Shown: positions 36,314-48,490, counted from the first letter of the stretch. The stretch: 64,000 nt of DNA from Siphonodentalium dalli (GCA_032622095.1 CP136069.1:33764194-33828193); one strand, 5' to 3'. Notes: generated by a model from the letters alone, not told the origin. A program made the numbers and translations.

Positions 36314-36421
36314 CTTTGTTTCCTAATGTAATAACACAGTTTAAAGGCATCATGTGGAATACAAAATGTTTGTGATTCGGTATGATGCCTTTAAACTGTG
36401 TTATTACATTAGGAAACAAAG
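36314..36421. repeat. Perfect 40-bp inverted repeat (hairpin)
   Basis: Arms 36314-36353 and 36382-36421 are perfectly complementary around a 28-base loop; the left arm begins CTTTGTTTCCTAATG. Size and perfection fit a young foldback MITE; a hairpin RNA is an alternative. Confidence 0.93.
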
Positions 36422-36518
36422 ACTATTTCCAAGTTAAGTGTAAAAGTACATGTAACTGTTAGAGCATATGTTAGGATACAATAATTTATATGCATGTGGC
36501 AGGATAATGAGCGTATCT

Positions 36519-37362
36519 GGAGATGTCGGCCCGCTCGAAGACGGCCCCATATGAAGACGGCCCCATTAATGTAGATGGGCAGACAGTATTGTCATGCGTC
36601 TGACAAATATATATCATATATAGAGGATCTCACATGAGTTCCTATTTTATACGGAATTTTTCAACCGAGTTCACTAAATTCGATTTGAGCCGAGGTTTAC
36701 CGAGGCTCAAATAGAATTTAGAGGACGAGGTTGATAAATTACGTATAAAATAGGACGAGTGTGAGATACCTTTTATCACATGATCAAATAAACCCGAAGC
36801 AACGCGAAATATTCATCGAAAACAACAATCATAAACTACAGCGATCGCAAGTTATTTGAAGAACGCCGTGACGTCATCGCACGCGCTGATATTAAACGTG
36901 TCTATTACCGATAATTATGAAACTGCTTTTATGGCCAAATTATGTGATAAATATATTTATAAAAAACAATGATATACCGGTATATAGTTGCCTACAGACA
37001 ATGAAAGAAAGCTGGTAAGTACTGTTGATTGCTGCTTAGCGAATGAAGCCATTAGTTCAAATATTTAACGTATGGAAGCTGTATAGAGACAGAGATTTGA
37101 CAACAAGCCAGCTACTCCATAGGGTCGCCGAGATTTCGGCACCCATATATAACTGACAACACAGTGACAGTGACAACGACGACGTTTGAATTTATTGTTA
37201 ATTGTATTAATATAATCTTGTCATTATTATTATTAGTTTCATATTTCATATCATCATATAAATTAAAAAACGATTTAAAACAATGTTTCTGTTATATATG
37301 GGGCCGACTTCGTGCGGGGCCGTCATCGTATGGGGCCAACTTCGCACGGGGCCGACTTCTCC
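36519..37362. mobile_element. Inverted-repeat element with GGCCCC sub-repeats, 844 bp
   Basis: Ends GGAGATGTCGGCCC and GGGCCGACTTCTCC are inverted repeats with one mismatch. Several copies of GAAGACGGCCCCATA-like and its complement lie just inside both ends. A nested foldback lies at 36625-36770. No clear target duplication; no transposase. Confidence 0.7.
36625..36770. repeat. Foldback MITE nested in 36519-37362
   Basis: Long imperfect inverted repeat: GATCTCACATGAGTTCCTAT... pairs with ...ATAGGACGAGTGTGAGATAC around a TTTA centre flanked by GCCGAGG/CCGAGGC. Confidence 0.82.
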
Positions 37363-38190
37363 TGTATTCATAAAGAGCCCTGCAGTTAGAGAAGGTTGAC
37401 TCTAACACATCAGCGACTGATAGTGATACATGTTTTATATCAGTCACTGATTTTGCCTGTAGTACCAACCCAAATTAACAACTCACTACAGGACATGTTT
37501 AAATAAAAAAAAAACACCTCAACTCAAGAATAAGGTAAAGGTATTATTCCAGATTCTTATATAAATCATAATCCCCATGTAAAAATGTCATTCTAATTAA
37601 AAATCAGTTAGGCCTAGCCCTAGAAGTAGTACACACTTATCAAGCCACACTCAATGGCACTTGTCAGATGTTGATTTTGTTTCTTCTTAAAAATTTCAAT
37701 TTACTTTCATTTTCAAATTGCAATTGAATTGTGCAAAGATTGGGTTAACTTAAATACATTTCTGACTGAAGTTTTACTGCCATTAGCCGATGATTAGGAA
37801 TGAATAAATACTCGAGAAAAACAATTAATCAATATCCACCAGCGTCATAGTACACAAACACGCACAGTTGTTAACGTTTCTTCTTATAAATTTGCATTTG
37901 TTTACAAACAATGCCGAGTCAAAACGGGGAATTCCCTGCCATTCCAATGTTCGACTCCAACCAAGTTGACCTACTCATTTTCACGCGATAACAGCCGCTG
38001 AGCGAAGTTATTTTAGCTGACAAAACTATTAAACATCGGAATAATAATGGATGCAACCTCATCAACTTATCATTACGCATGCATACAGTTCCTTATTTGC
38101 CTAAAATACGACAGCAAATCATTGCACCGACACAAGAGAATGGAATAACAGTGATAATAAAAATGGCGACGTCTTCATGAAATTCTATCA
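37363..38190. other. Intron 3, non-coding stretch
   Basis: No gene seen. AT-rich, unremarkable apart from lying just left of the paired CArG cassettes. Confidence 0.4.
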
Positions 38191-38194
38191 TTTC

Positions 38195-38239
38195 TGCGCA
38201 TGCGCAAGAAAATTCCAAATAAGGAGTTGCCATATAAGG
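38195..38239. promoter_or_regulatory. Cassette 1: NRF1-like palindrome plus two CArG boxes
   Basis: Palindrome TGCGCATGCGCA (38195-38206) is followed by CCAAATAAGG (38215-38224) and CCATATAAGG (38230-38239). Both 10-mers fit CC(A/T)6GG, the binding site of SRF-type MADS factors; the palindrome fits the NRF1 consensus. Function is inferred only. Confidence 0.45.
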
Positions 38240-38481
38240 AAACTGCAATCTCAATAATTACCAAGCAATTAAAGTCTCTACAAATTTTGTTTCATGATCG
38301 AACTGCGGACCTGATAATTATCGAAATATGTAGTCGAAATAATTTTTAATTAGTTAATCACATGATTTAGATATCAACACACTCTTAAAGACGCAATACA
38401 CCGCTATCTAATGTCGTTATTTAACTGGGTCGGTGTTTGTTGTTCATTGCTTCGTTTTTAGGAAAACCATTGTATCTGTTT

Positions 38482-38527
38482 TGCGCATGCGCAAGTCACT
38501 TTCCATATTTGGAATTTCCATATATGG
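38482..38527. promoter_or_regulatory. Cassette 2: NRF1-like palindrome plus two CArG boxes
   Basis: TGCGCATGCGCA (38482-38493), CCATATTTGG (38503-38512) and CCATATATGG (38518-38527). Box spacing (15 bp) is identical to cassette 1 and the palindrome-to-box distance differs by one base, while the surrounding sequence has diverged. Confidence 0.45.
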
Positions 38528-39193
38528 GATTTGTGTTAACCTCAATACCGATCGATACCGATCAAGCTACAACATTTAACCACGCAATTATCTTAGCATA
38601 AAAATAAGATATATTGTAATTTATGCAACTACGACCCTGGTAACCCTGATAACTAATAAAATATACCGGCCAATTCATTTTAAGATCGTTATTTCACTTT
38701 GCTTTAAGCATAAATACACTCTTAAACGCACATAAACGACCCATTGGCGTTAAAATTAAATATACTCGGTATTTATTATATTAGTTTTTTATTGCTCAGT
38801 ATAGAGTTAGACCCTTGACACCTGTCAATATATTTGGGCTGAATTCATATGATGCGGTATTATTCCTCGAAATAAACAACAAAGCAGTCGTTACTTCGAA
38901 ATGTCGTTTGGGCTAACATTTACACAAATCATTCGCATGTTCTCCTCAATTGGCACATAGGTTCTCAGTCGACACACAGGTTATCCCAGAAAGTGGTGTG
39001 AAATAAACACCCAAGGTTTGGGTGAAATAAAATGTGAAGCATTTATCGCTGTCAAACCGGTCTCGTATGAACATAATTGGGTCACTGTAAATCCGGTCTC
39101 GTCTGAACATTGGGTCGGTGGTTCTAGTGTTGTGGTTGAATTCTTATAGAAATTATTTTCGGAGATAGTTCTCTCAATGTGAAATATACGTAC

Positions 39194-39607
39194 TTGGCGA
39201 GTTCTGCAAAATCACAAAGGCACTTGTGGACAGACTGGACAGCAGCAATCCAACCAGATCACTCCTGTTAATACGGGGTGGTTTGTGCTGTCGGGGTCGG
39301 ATACAGCTCTGTTCATTATCAGCTTCCCCCTTCTCCTTTGCGTCCTGACAGAAGCACACCGGATCTCGGACTGCGACCGGAAGGCCATGCGCAAACAAGT
39401 CATTGACCTCCCACGGAATAAGTTTGTCTGTAGGTTTCCCGAATGTGGTGATTACATCGAAGATTTCTTTGTGCGCATTTAATAAGATGAAACTATAATT
39501 CTGGTCCAAAAGATTAACACCTGGAATGACATGACGGATATATTGTTTTGCTGGGTTTAAAGTGACATAAGGCACTCTCAGTGAGTAAGGTTGTACAAGT
39601 ATCGTCA
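39194..39607 (-). CDS. iGluR exon 3: central amino-terminal domain with Cys-containing insert
   Basis: 414-nt exon, the longest in the window. The acceptor TTCTTTTTAG is followed by TG, completing a split valine codon (phase 1); the donor is CCAA/GTACGT, phase 1. The peptide starts VTILVQPYSLRVPYVTLNP, where RVPYVTL corresponds to the conserved '(V/I)PH(I/V)' strand of glutamate-receptor amino-terminal domains. It runs through SFILLNAHKEIFDVITTFG, then a hydrophilic, cysteine-containing stretch (DPVCFCQDAKEKGEADNEQS, C, I, R...), and ends with a hydrophobic helix (SDLVGLLLSSLSTSAFVILQ). The insert is not typical of vertebrate kainate receptors. The exon lies alone between introns of 8.3 and 9.9 kb. 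Confidence 0.78.
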
Positions 39608-41619
39608 CTAAAAAGAACATAGCAAATTAGATGGACATCGTTCTTATTTTGGTATTGATCACGAGTCATCGCGTGTTAAAACCTTGTTATGTAAATATTG
39701 CTGTTACAGTGACGCTGTGACAATATATATTATGTATGTATGTTATGTACATACATGCATATTCCATGTTTCACTCCATCTTTTGTATAATATCTCCATT
39801 AAAATTTCTCAATATCCATTTATGTACATTGGATCAGAGAATAAAACATATACAAAAAAAATTAAACAATCATATTCTCAACACTGAAACTTGAATTTAG
39901 CGATGTTTGTTGATAAAAATGATTTTCACTGCAATTGTAATATTTACATAGCAAATGTTTCAACATGCCCAATCTATGTAGAATTATCAATAATACAGAT
40001 AAGAACACACTCTGTCTATTTCTCAATGTTCTTCTTAGTAATGGTTATTTAAATAATAAAATAAGCCCCCGTAGGTCTGTGCGAAGCCCATCCCGGTTGG
40101 GCTCTGTAAGTACTACCCACACACTCGACGATGTGAGAGCTGAACTGCAATATAATGACCTTTGACATGCCATATTGAACTCTTGGTATCGTATTTCCTA
40201 AGCCACCTATGTGGTGATTTGGATGATCGCGTTTATCTTAACCAATCAGAATTAACGTTGCTCACACGCGGTTGTTAGGCATGTAATGCTATTCAAACAA
40301 ATGCAAATCGCCACCTCGGATTATTATTTCCACGAATGACCACACACGAGTTGGACGAGACAAGCCTGCATAACTTATGAAATACAAGGTGAGTAAATGT
40401 ACACGATCGGCATCGGATGTAGTATGTACGCCTTGTTTGACCGCGAGTGTAACAAATTCACCAGGCTAGGGCAGACTGACTCTTGACCTGACCTGTCTCA
40501 CTCCCAGTCTCGCTGACTCAGTGACTCACTGACTGAGTCTCTCCTCAGGCTCGAAGTCATAATTCTTAATTGCACGATTCACCCTGGCAACAAACTTCGA
40601 AATTCAAATTTGATCGAATCAAGCATCTATCTCATTTATATATGTGAGTATGTGCACAGCGACAAAATTCATTTATAAACAAAGTTTTGTGAAGGCTGTC
40701 GGTAACCGCGACCATAATTTATTTAGACAAAAACGGAAACTGATCGAGTTCGATGTTGAGACAGATTCTCGTATTGTTAACTTGTCGAATGATAGAAAAT
40801 TGGAACACGACTATGGTAAATTGGCTTTCACGTTGATAATCCTGTTGAGAAAATATGGAATAATACACTAGTCTGCCCTACACTGCAGTACAGTTTATTA
40901 CCAGTTTGTGTTGAAACCTGTCAGATCACAGGCTCTGGTAGTTTTATAAAAATAAAAATAAATAAATAAAATGATTATTAGTTATATTAAGTACAGATAT
41001 ATAACTAATTATGTAGCAGAAATCGCAAAATTTTTAAAATATTATTTGTACAGGTATATAACTAATTCTGTAGCAGAAATCGCGAAATTTTTAAACAGTA
41101 TTTATCTGTACACACTTGTGAAATTTATGTACTACACACGCTTTATATATAGTTCACAACATCAAGATATATATTACATCCTTCTTTGAACACCACTCGT
41201 TCCTTGGAATGTGTATTTTGAAGAAGTCAATTTGTTAACAACTTGCGTCTGTTACAGGTCGCGCCAGGATTATGGTTGTACTCCATTGGGAAACTAGCTA
41301 TACAGAGCCTATACCAGGGCTGTTCGATTACCAAGCTCGGAAAGTTCTCACAATCCAAATTGCATGGAGCTGTTTACCTTTACCTTGACCTTGAACTCTT
41401 TAAATCTTCGTACGTGAACCTATTAATATTACTTATTAAAATATATTTTGATGCACAACTTACCACGAGCCAATATATTTCAAATTTTCATATTTGTGTG
41501 GATCTATACCATAGTCATATAAATGTTCCGGTCATGCTGGGTCATTTATCTTTTTTATTTGTATTTTCATTGTAACTGAAAATAGAAGTTACGCGAAAAG
41601 TGTGGTCCTCGTAAGTTGG
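39608..41619. other. Intron 2, left part, non-coding
   Basis: No gene. A small direct repeat (AACTAATT.TGTAGCAGAAATCGC) occurs at 41000 and 41062. Confidence 0.4.
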
Positions 41620-41861
41620 TCAAGAGTTATCTATCCTGGAAACGCGACAACCTATCGGATAACCGTCTGCGCCTTTCAGCGCACGTTGTATTTAATAGTT
41701 CCCATTATTTTTGCATACTTAGTAATTACAAATACCAACGACGAGATATAACTGCAACTTCTGCAAGGAATAACTGAATATACAGTTGAACAAAATGCGC
41801 ACATAATGGGGCAGATGGTTATCGTGTAGCTTATCTCGTTGTCAGGATAGATAACTCTTGA
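41620..41861. mobile_element. MITE, 242 bp, 19-bp perfect terminal inverted repeats
   Basis: Ends TCAAGAGTTATCTATCCTG and CAGGATAGATAACTCTTGA; further imperfect pairing inside (GACAACCTATCGGATAACC with GGTTATCGTGTAGC...GTTGTC). No obvious target duplication. Confidence 0.8.
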
Positions 41862-42296
41862 AAACCATAAGAAGACCTAAAAAGGTTCTTCTTCGCAACA
41901 GAGGACTTCACATAAATGTGGATAAAAGTTGAAATATAAGATTACAAATTATCGTTTTAATTTATTTTATTTGTAATTGGCATAGCTTATCACAAACCAA
42001 AACAAATCAACATTATTGGCATTATAGTAACGAAATTGAAATTCCCAACTACACCTTTTACCGGTCTCTGACTCGGAGTACAACTTTTAGTGTGTCCCAT
42101 TTATGTCAAGGTCATATTAACCGGAATAAAGTGCTGGTGTCATGTGCGTACACAACCTACAGAAGTATGATCGGAAATGCTAGTAAAAAAGTTTTATTTC
42201 TTTCTATAATTTGGAAGATTCTTTAGTAAGACGAACACTGTACGTAAAGCTAGTGTTAATTGTATGTGCATGAACGCACGATGATTAATTAACGTA

Positions 42297-42850
42297 GATA
42301 GGATAGGATAGGATAATTTATTTACAATATACATGATTTATACAATGGCAGAAATACATAATAAGGTAAAGCAGTATATTGTCGGGGGTAGCCTAGCCCT
42401 ATCGGGCTGTCTTCCTGCTACCCCCTAAAACAGGTATCAGTATAAATAATAGAATAGATGCTTGTATCCATATCCACGCACACGTACAGACTATAATCAT
42501 ATATAATACTTTGTAGAATCCAGTACTTAGGGCATAATAAAAACAAGTATTGGTGTGGTTGTGAGTCAATCCAGACGAGTTATAAGATCGAAAATGTACT
42601 ATCTCTCCATATGAATGTTTTGAACTGTTTTCTAAACATATGACAGTTTCCGTTCCAGTCCCAGTTCCATGGGTTTATTAGGAACAAAACAGTTAGTTTT
42701 GTGTTGCTACAACGGATTCAGGCGAGAGATACCACCATTTTTGTGTTCGGTAAACAAAATGAGGATCTATATAAGATCGTCGGGAAGTCTCTTTGTTGAG
42801 TGAGGTTCTGGGATAATTCAGATTAACAATATTACATATATGTAATGTTC
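42297..42850 (-). mobile_element. LINE 3' fragment
   Basis: The plus strand begins with (GATAG)n-like GATAGGATAGGATAGGATAA, the complement of the short-repeat tail of CR1/L2-type LINEs. Reading the minus strand, a frame with NPWNWDWNGNCHMFRKQFKT resembles the C-terminal 'PWN.L....FK..L' end of such LINE proteins. 5'-truncated and dead. Confidence 0.65.
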
Positions 42851-43619
42851 TATGTATGTCTAGCGGTATAGGGTCAGAGCCACGTTAGAGTAATCATAAT
42901 AATATACGATGGCATCTATGATGTATCATGTATGGTAGTGTATGGGCATGCTAGGAACGAGAATGCGATGTGTGTCCACTTGCGGGTACGTTGTGAAGAA
43001 CATTATTCGAGTAGATAGGGTAAATAGTATCACAACGAAATATATTTCAAATTCCTCACTGTTAATTTAATCTACTTCCGGTGTTTTGCTTATATACCTG
43101 TACTTTATATTATGCAATGATGGTAACATTTTCATGAAAAGGGTAAATAAAACTACCAAAACATGTGGTCAGTTTCAGAGTAAACATTCTGGTAAATTGA
43201 TGGACAACATTTGCAAAATTGCAATACCAGATGGCGGTTCATCTTCACTGCTATGTTGATGCACTTCATTTTCAAGTTCAACGTGTCAGCAATGGAAATA
43301 CCGCAGCTTAAACTGGGTAATATCACATGTATTCCATCAAATTTGGCTCAGAAATAATAAAAACTGAACAATTTGGTGCGTAATTCTGCATAATAACCAG
43401 TCTATATACCGTGTATACACACTCAATAGTCATATGGATATGTGGCCTGGGGTCTGAAGTTTACTAACATGCATACTAACCTTTCTACTTTTTCCTACCA
43501 GTATGCTAATAAAACTCAATTTTGTTTGTTCGTTTGTCTGTGAGTCTGCCCGGCTATAGGCGATCAAACGGTTGAACACTGGGTGCTGAAAATTGGTACA
43601 TGTGAGTAGATTCACACAG

Positions 43620-44300
43620 GGAGTGTCATAGGATAGGTGATGTTGGCGTCTGATGATTTAAAGGGTCACCCATGATTAATTACATACCTAAAATTCTAAA
43701 ATTGTCCGACCAATGGAGCTGAAATGGTTATACAGGCTTATATTAACACGTTGTGTCATGCGATAGGTGCCTTTCACCTCGGATGATTTAATAAATTATA
43801 TTAAGAAAGATAGATGATTAATCCATCATGATGGGAGCTGCGCTGGTGCAGCATTAAATATATTATACATATCAAAGTAAATATTATCAGGTCGTATATA
43901 CTGATATGCGATGCGCCTCACATATATAAGAGAATTTATTGGCACAGGGTTTTCGCAAAATTTCAGGAAGCTCCAGTCATGAAAAGGTTAATAAAGAGCA
44001 TCATATCACAAGTAGTATTAGCTAAGATTCAGCTTAGAAGATAATCGATATATGTAGGAAAATTAATACACTTAGTAACTTGACCCAGGGATTGTCGTAG
44101 TATATGTGCTGTGGTTCTCAGATGATTTTAAAGTGGCATTAATAATTAGCAATAAAGAGCGTTTATCATCAGCTTAGAATATATGGAGGGGGAATAGGGG
44201 AAATTTCCCGGGTGTCTCATGGAATAGGCGCGGTTTACCCTCAATTGATTCAAAGGGACACTAATAATTAATTTCAATGACTTGAAGGCGCACTAATAAT
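43620..44300. repeat. Degenerate tandem repeat, about 4-5 units
   Basis: Diverged blocks of the type TGTCAT...ATAGGTGC...CACCTC..ATGATTTAAAGG..CA.TAATAATTA recur at about 43625, 43755, 44090, 44212 and 44270. One block is separated by a TTAA MITE (43818-43991). Confidence 0.6.
43818..43991. mobile_element. TTAA-flanked MITE, 166 bp
   Basis: TTAA at 43818-43821 and 43988-43991. The interior has TATATAAGAGAATTTATTGG and CACAGGGTTTTCGCAAAATT, shared with the MITE at 6455-6703. Confidence 0.65.
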
Positions 44301-44747
44301 TTAACCCGCATTAAAGCAAACACCTGGTAGCCAAGCTAGTAATTACAAAAGTTGTTTTTAATGTTGGCATCAAAAGAAAGGACTGTTAGTCGTTCCTTTT
44401 GTTTAACAGCTCAAGTCCTGAAAAGCAGCCATAGTACTTATAATGCAGCATAAACTTCATGATCAATTGATTATTTGTTCAGCCAGACTTATTAAAATCA
44501 TTTCTGTATTTTATGTCTACCTAAAATGTTTTATATTCTATTTTCAGGGATACTTCGGATCTACATCCTGCTTATCACACAAACTATATCTACTATCAGA
44601 AGTTCAACTCTGTGATCTGACATGTAATGGTGCTGAATATATTTTTTTCAAATGGTATCAGGCAACTTCCTTGAACAGATGTAAAATGCACATTCACAAA
44701 CAGTGATTAAATGGAACTGTTGTATAATATCATGACTATGATGACAC

Positions 44748-44843
44748 AAAGGTCGAAGCCAATAGTTTCTGAGTGACCCTGTGTGCTCTCCTGGTGGAAT
44801 GTTCTTCGTGTCCAAAGACAATATCGACACCAATGACCCAAAT
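44748..44843 (-). pseudogene. Candidate iGluR exon 2b or decayed exon relic
   Basis: On the minus strand a frame reads IWVIGVDIVFGHEEHSTRRA then HRVTQKLLAST. This follows the family pattern G-V-x-x-I/V-F-G-...-S-...-A-...-V-...-L that should lie between exon 2 and exon 3, and is missing otherwise. A pyrimidine-poor AG sits directly before ATT at 44843, but that acceptor is phase 0, whereas exon 2 ends and exon 3 begins in phase 1. The only plausible donor (TTT/GTGTCA) is weak and also phase 0. It may be a real exon disturbed by indels, a relic from a paralogue, or chance. Boundaries are provisional. Confidence 0.28.
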
Positions 44844-44924
44844 CTGTTGAATAATTTGCAATTCCATCTTCCTTATAATACTAGAATGAAGTGATGGGGA
44901 AACACGGGATAGCAGGAAACACAC

Positions 44925-46050
44925 TCTATCTATTCTAAATTATTTAATTACGTGTGCAATGAATACCTTTGGGGTGAAGGCATCCATGTGTAGTTTGTGT
45001 ACACTGTATAGTGATTCTTGAACCGGAAGTCACAAAGGAAATCACTCCAGGAAGCCAGCTGGTGCGTATTTATTTCTCCAGTGCAAAACATCTTATGAAA
45101 GTATAGGGTATTGATCCACTTATTCTAAGGAAAATATACACTTCTTCAATTCCGAAGAATGTAAATTTTGTTGTATTACGTTTGAAAAGTGCCATAATTT
45201 ACACTTGAACGTGTATGTATGTCTAAGAGAAAGTGCAACGAAAGAAGACGCGAAGAATCCTGGGTGATGTGAATACCTTCTGATTAATAAAATATTGGTG
45301 CCAACAATATGACCATACTATTGTAAACTAAATCCAAATTCATCAACAAGTAACAGTGGGGTATATTGTTATTAGAATGAGATACCCGCTGGTATTTTTT
45401 CATTATTGCCACGTTTGTCATGTTTCCAGGGGACAGCGTGTGCAATAATCAACAATAGGCCAAACTGATTGTGGTTGCCCCCCCCCCCCCTACCAACATA
45501 TGTCACCCCCACCCAATCCTATTTTAGCCCATGCATTAAAATGGATTGATTTCTCAGTTAAACTATTGTGTTGATAGAAGGTTATGGAAACTTGCAGATA
45601 AAATATAAGACTTGAAACGTCATAATAACGTCCAAATAAAAACAAATATAATGTTATTATGCCAACTCACTGACCCTTCAATAAGTTGCAACTACACTCA
45701 ATAAGATATATAAATAAATCATTGGTGATATGCACGTTACATGTGTATCAACAAAGAATGTTCCGTTTAAGAGCCTTCCTTAAACAGCAAAAGTGAATGA
45801 CTCTCACTTTGTTGTCGAAAGTTAGTTGAAAAGATTTAATTAGATTAATTAATACATGTAGTTATTACTTGTATATATTAATTGTTAATTGTGAGTCTAG
45901 AGTTGATAACGTTATACACATATTTACTATAATTTGTTCTTACCTACATGTACACGTACTTCTATAACTATATAAGTTCATGAAACATGACTGCAAACAG
46001 CAATTGTTAGGTTCAATTTGACACTCAAAGAAAGAACATGCACCACTGTT
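44925..46050. other. Intron 2, non-coding stretch
   Basis: No gene. A poly-C run at about 45478-45490. Confidence 0.4.
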
Positions 46051-46975
46051 TTACTGGCGGAATGTTTATGAAACCCCTACGATCCCATAAGGAAAACACG
46101 TAGGGTATTTCACTGTTGGTGCTACCATTACGCCGTTGCGCTCGTCTGGTAAACTGACTACAGGAACACACACATGCAGTTTTGTGTTTATACATGTGTA
46201 TTTCATACCAACGTTTCATATTGACATCTTGGCACATGCGTCCATATGCTTGCGACACATAATATGACAAGAGTCTGCTAATTTGTAAATCATGGCTTTT
46301 TCTTAATTTCACAATGCGTTCCAGACTTGTGATGTTTCAATATCTTGAGAGATGTGCACATAAGGTTGCGACGTTGATGAACACATCCTGGCATATGGAC
46401 TGAAAATTTCTTCGTTGGTGTGGTAGCGCAGTAGAAATATTTTGATGTATTAACTCAGTGTAAACCAAATAAAACTACAGCCTTACAGTTGTGGTAAAAC
46501 CAGTAATTGGTTGAAGTATTCTCAGCTCTACTACGTATGATTGTGATTTGGTATTGATGGTGTGTTGTTTCAGTTATATTTAGGCAGGTATGGTAAATAT
46601 CCAAAGACAAATACAAACCGTATCATTAATATCCTTAACTTTTCCAGTATCTAACTTGCAATTTCGCGATACCATTGTAGGAACACATACCTTACAAAGA
46701 TGTAGAGACGTGGGGTGGGGTTAGTCAGGAGATGGTTAGCATCGTGTGATAAACACAGATATGTACATGTGTGTTACTTGCCGAACGTTTATGTAATTCC
46801 TGCGATCCTGGAGGAATATTTGATAACGCAAGTTATCATTACGCCATTGCACTTGTCCGATAAACTGACGACGAAGACACACATGCGGATTTGTATATAT
46901 ATATTTCATACAAAGCGAGTGATGTTGATATGCTGGGAAGTGCATCCATAGTATTGCGACAAACACCATGTGTAT
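46051..46975. repeat. Diverged direct repeat pair (46051-46262 and 46771-46975)
   Basis: Shared order of motifs: GCGGAATGTTTATG / GCCGAACGTTTATG, CTACGATCC / CTGCGATCC, ACCATTACGCCGTTGC / ATCATTACGCCATTGC, TAAACTGAC, ACACACATGC, ATGTGTATTTCATAC / TATATATTTCATAC. Old repeat of unknown family. Confidence 0.65.
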
Positions 46976-47162
46976 GTTGCTGATAAATGTATTAATTTGA
47001 CATACATGTACATGGACATATTTATTATAACCCACAATATACAATATATATTACACAGATTATATATAACAAATGATGATATGTGTGTGGACACAGAGGA
47101 TCGGAGCACAAGTTGCCGAACTTATCGGAGCTCCTCTCCCCAAGCATTCAATTGTTAATAAA

Positions 47163-47300
47163 TATAGAATATGTAGCTAGTGTCGTCGCTTAAACTGTTT
47201 ATGTCCGTGAGGGGGGATTGAGCATATAGATGCCAAATCCCACGAGCGAATATAAACAGTTTTAGCGACAACATTTATAGCTACATATTTTATTTATCCA
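47163..47300. repeat. Imperfect foldback element
   Basis: AATATGTAGCTAG...GTCGTCGCTTAAACTGTTTAT pairs with ATAAACAGTTTTAGCGACAA...TAGCTACATATT. Likely a MITE. Confidence 0.72.
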
Positions 47301-47878
47301 TCGCACAAAACATGCATTTTGTGCAGTAAATCTGTCATTTTCCTCAGTTTTACATTCGTTACTTCGATGACGCCCTTACATTTATTAGGTCAAGCAAACT
47401 AAACAGCATTCATGACGTGCAAAAACCGGAGTGCAGCTTAGAGCGAAATAGTTAGTTGTGTTTTAGAGCGTAAACACATACCCGATTACGAATTTTGTAT
47501 CAATTGCGGTGAATTATGGACGATAAAAAGGTCCCAAAATCACAATGACGTCATTCAGGTCGGTTGACGTCCCTATTTACCTGCGAATTTACATATACAA
47601 TTACGTCATTAAAGTAGTACTAACCTAATAAAGATACGTTGACCTAATAAAGCTACTTTGACGTAATAAACGTAACGTTTATTAGGCAGGCTTTATGTAA
47701 GCAATAGAGTTAGTGAGCGGTGGATAAACATAAGAATCAGAGATGGTTTTAATTCAGTTGTATTGTAGAAGTTGCCGTTTAAGTGTGGCTGCTGTAGTGG
47801 CTATAGTCTCGCAGGTTTGGTAAGAGAAACTATAATGAGAGAATTATGACAATATTATAATGATGATGATGTACTTAC

Positions 47879-48025
47879 CTCTAATGACTGTATTGAAAGC
47901 TTCTTCTTCGTCCACCCACGTGATTCTGGTCCGTACGTTGTCTCCCTGTTTGCTCATGACGGATAGCACATCGTGTTGTTTTTTCTTGTCCAAGCTCCCT
48001 GCGTTCTTATTGTGAGTTAACACGG
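47879..48025 (-). CDS. iGluR exon 2: start of the amino-terminal domain
   Basis: 147-nt exon between acceptor TTTGACACAG and donor AGAG/GTAAGT, both close to consensus. It opens in phase 1 (CC completes the split codon from exon 1) and closes in phase 1. The peptide reads AVLTHNKNAG... to ...TRITWVDEEEAFNTVIR, where the end matches the family pattern of a beta strand followed by the first long helix of the lobe. It is separated from exon 1 by an 11.2-kb intron that contains a complete LINE remnant and a TTAA MITE. The assignment rests on phase and position more than on strong residue identity. Confidence 0.7.
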
Positions 48026-48284
48026 CTGTGTCAAAGGATTAAGGTGTATGAGAATCTAGTTAGTGGTGGATTGTCACGTTTTTTTTCTTTTAAAACGAAC
48101 TAGTTACATATTCGCGCACATGTTGATAGTTCAAACATTTATACTTTCTTTTGTTCTTATTAAAAAAAAAAATTCTCAAAATTTGGAAAACCTAACGCCG
48201 TTGTGACATCCACCGGTGTGCCCCGAATCACTACACCAATTTTGGCTGAAATCGGTTCATGTGTCTGCGAGATAAATCGCGAAT

Positions 48285-48490
48285 AGACAGACAGACACAT
48301 GTAGATATACAGAAGGATCCTGTACTCTTATATATACAGACAGACACATGTAGATATACAGAAGGATCCTGTACTCTTATATATACAGACAGACACATGT
48401 AGATATACAGAAGGATCATATACTCTTATATATATATACAGACAGACACATGTAGATATACAGAAGGATCCTGTACTCTTATATATAAAT
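48285..48490. repeat. Tandem repeat, about 49-53 bp unit, 4 copies
   Basis: Unit: ACAGACAGACACATGTAGAT, ATACAGAAGGATCCTGTACT, CTTATATATA. Confidence 0.93.

Noticed and set aside
43213-43300. Open minus-strand frame before GTATTG near 43212 (CGISIADTLNLKMKCINIAV).
   Set aside because: No match to the missing amino-terminal segment of the receptor and a weak acceptor; probably chance.
46051-46160. Minus-strand frame SEIPYVFSLWD, superficially like the 'VPYVTL' strand of exon 3.
   Set aside because: It belongs to a diverged repeat pair (second copy at 46771-46975), and its splice sites are poor.
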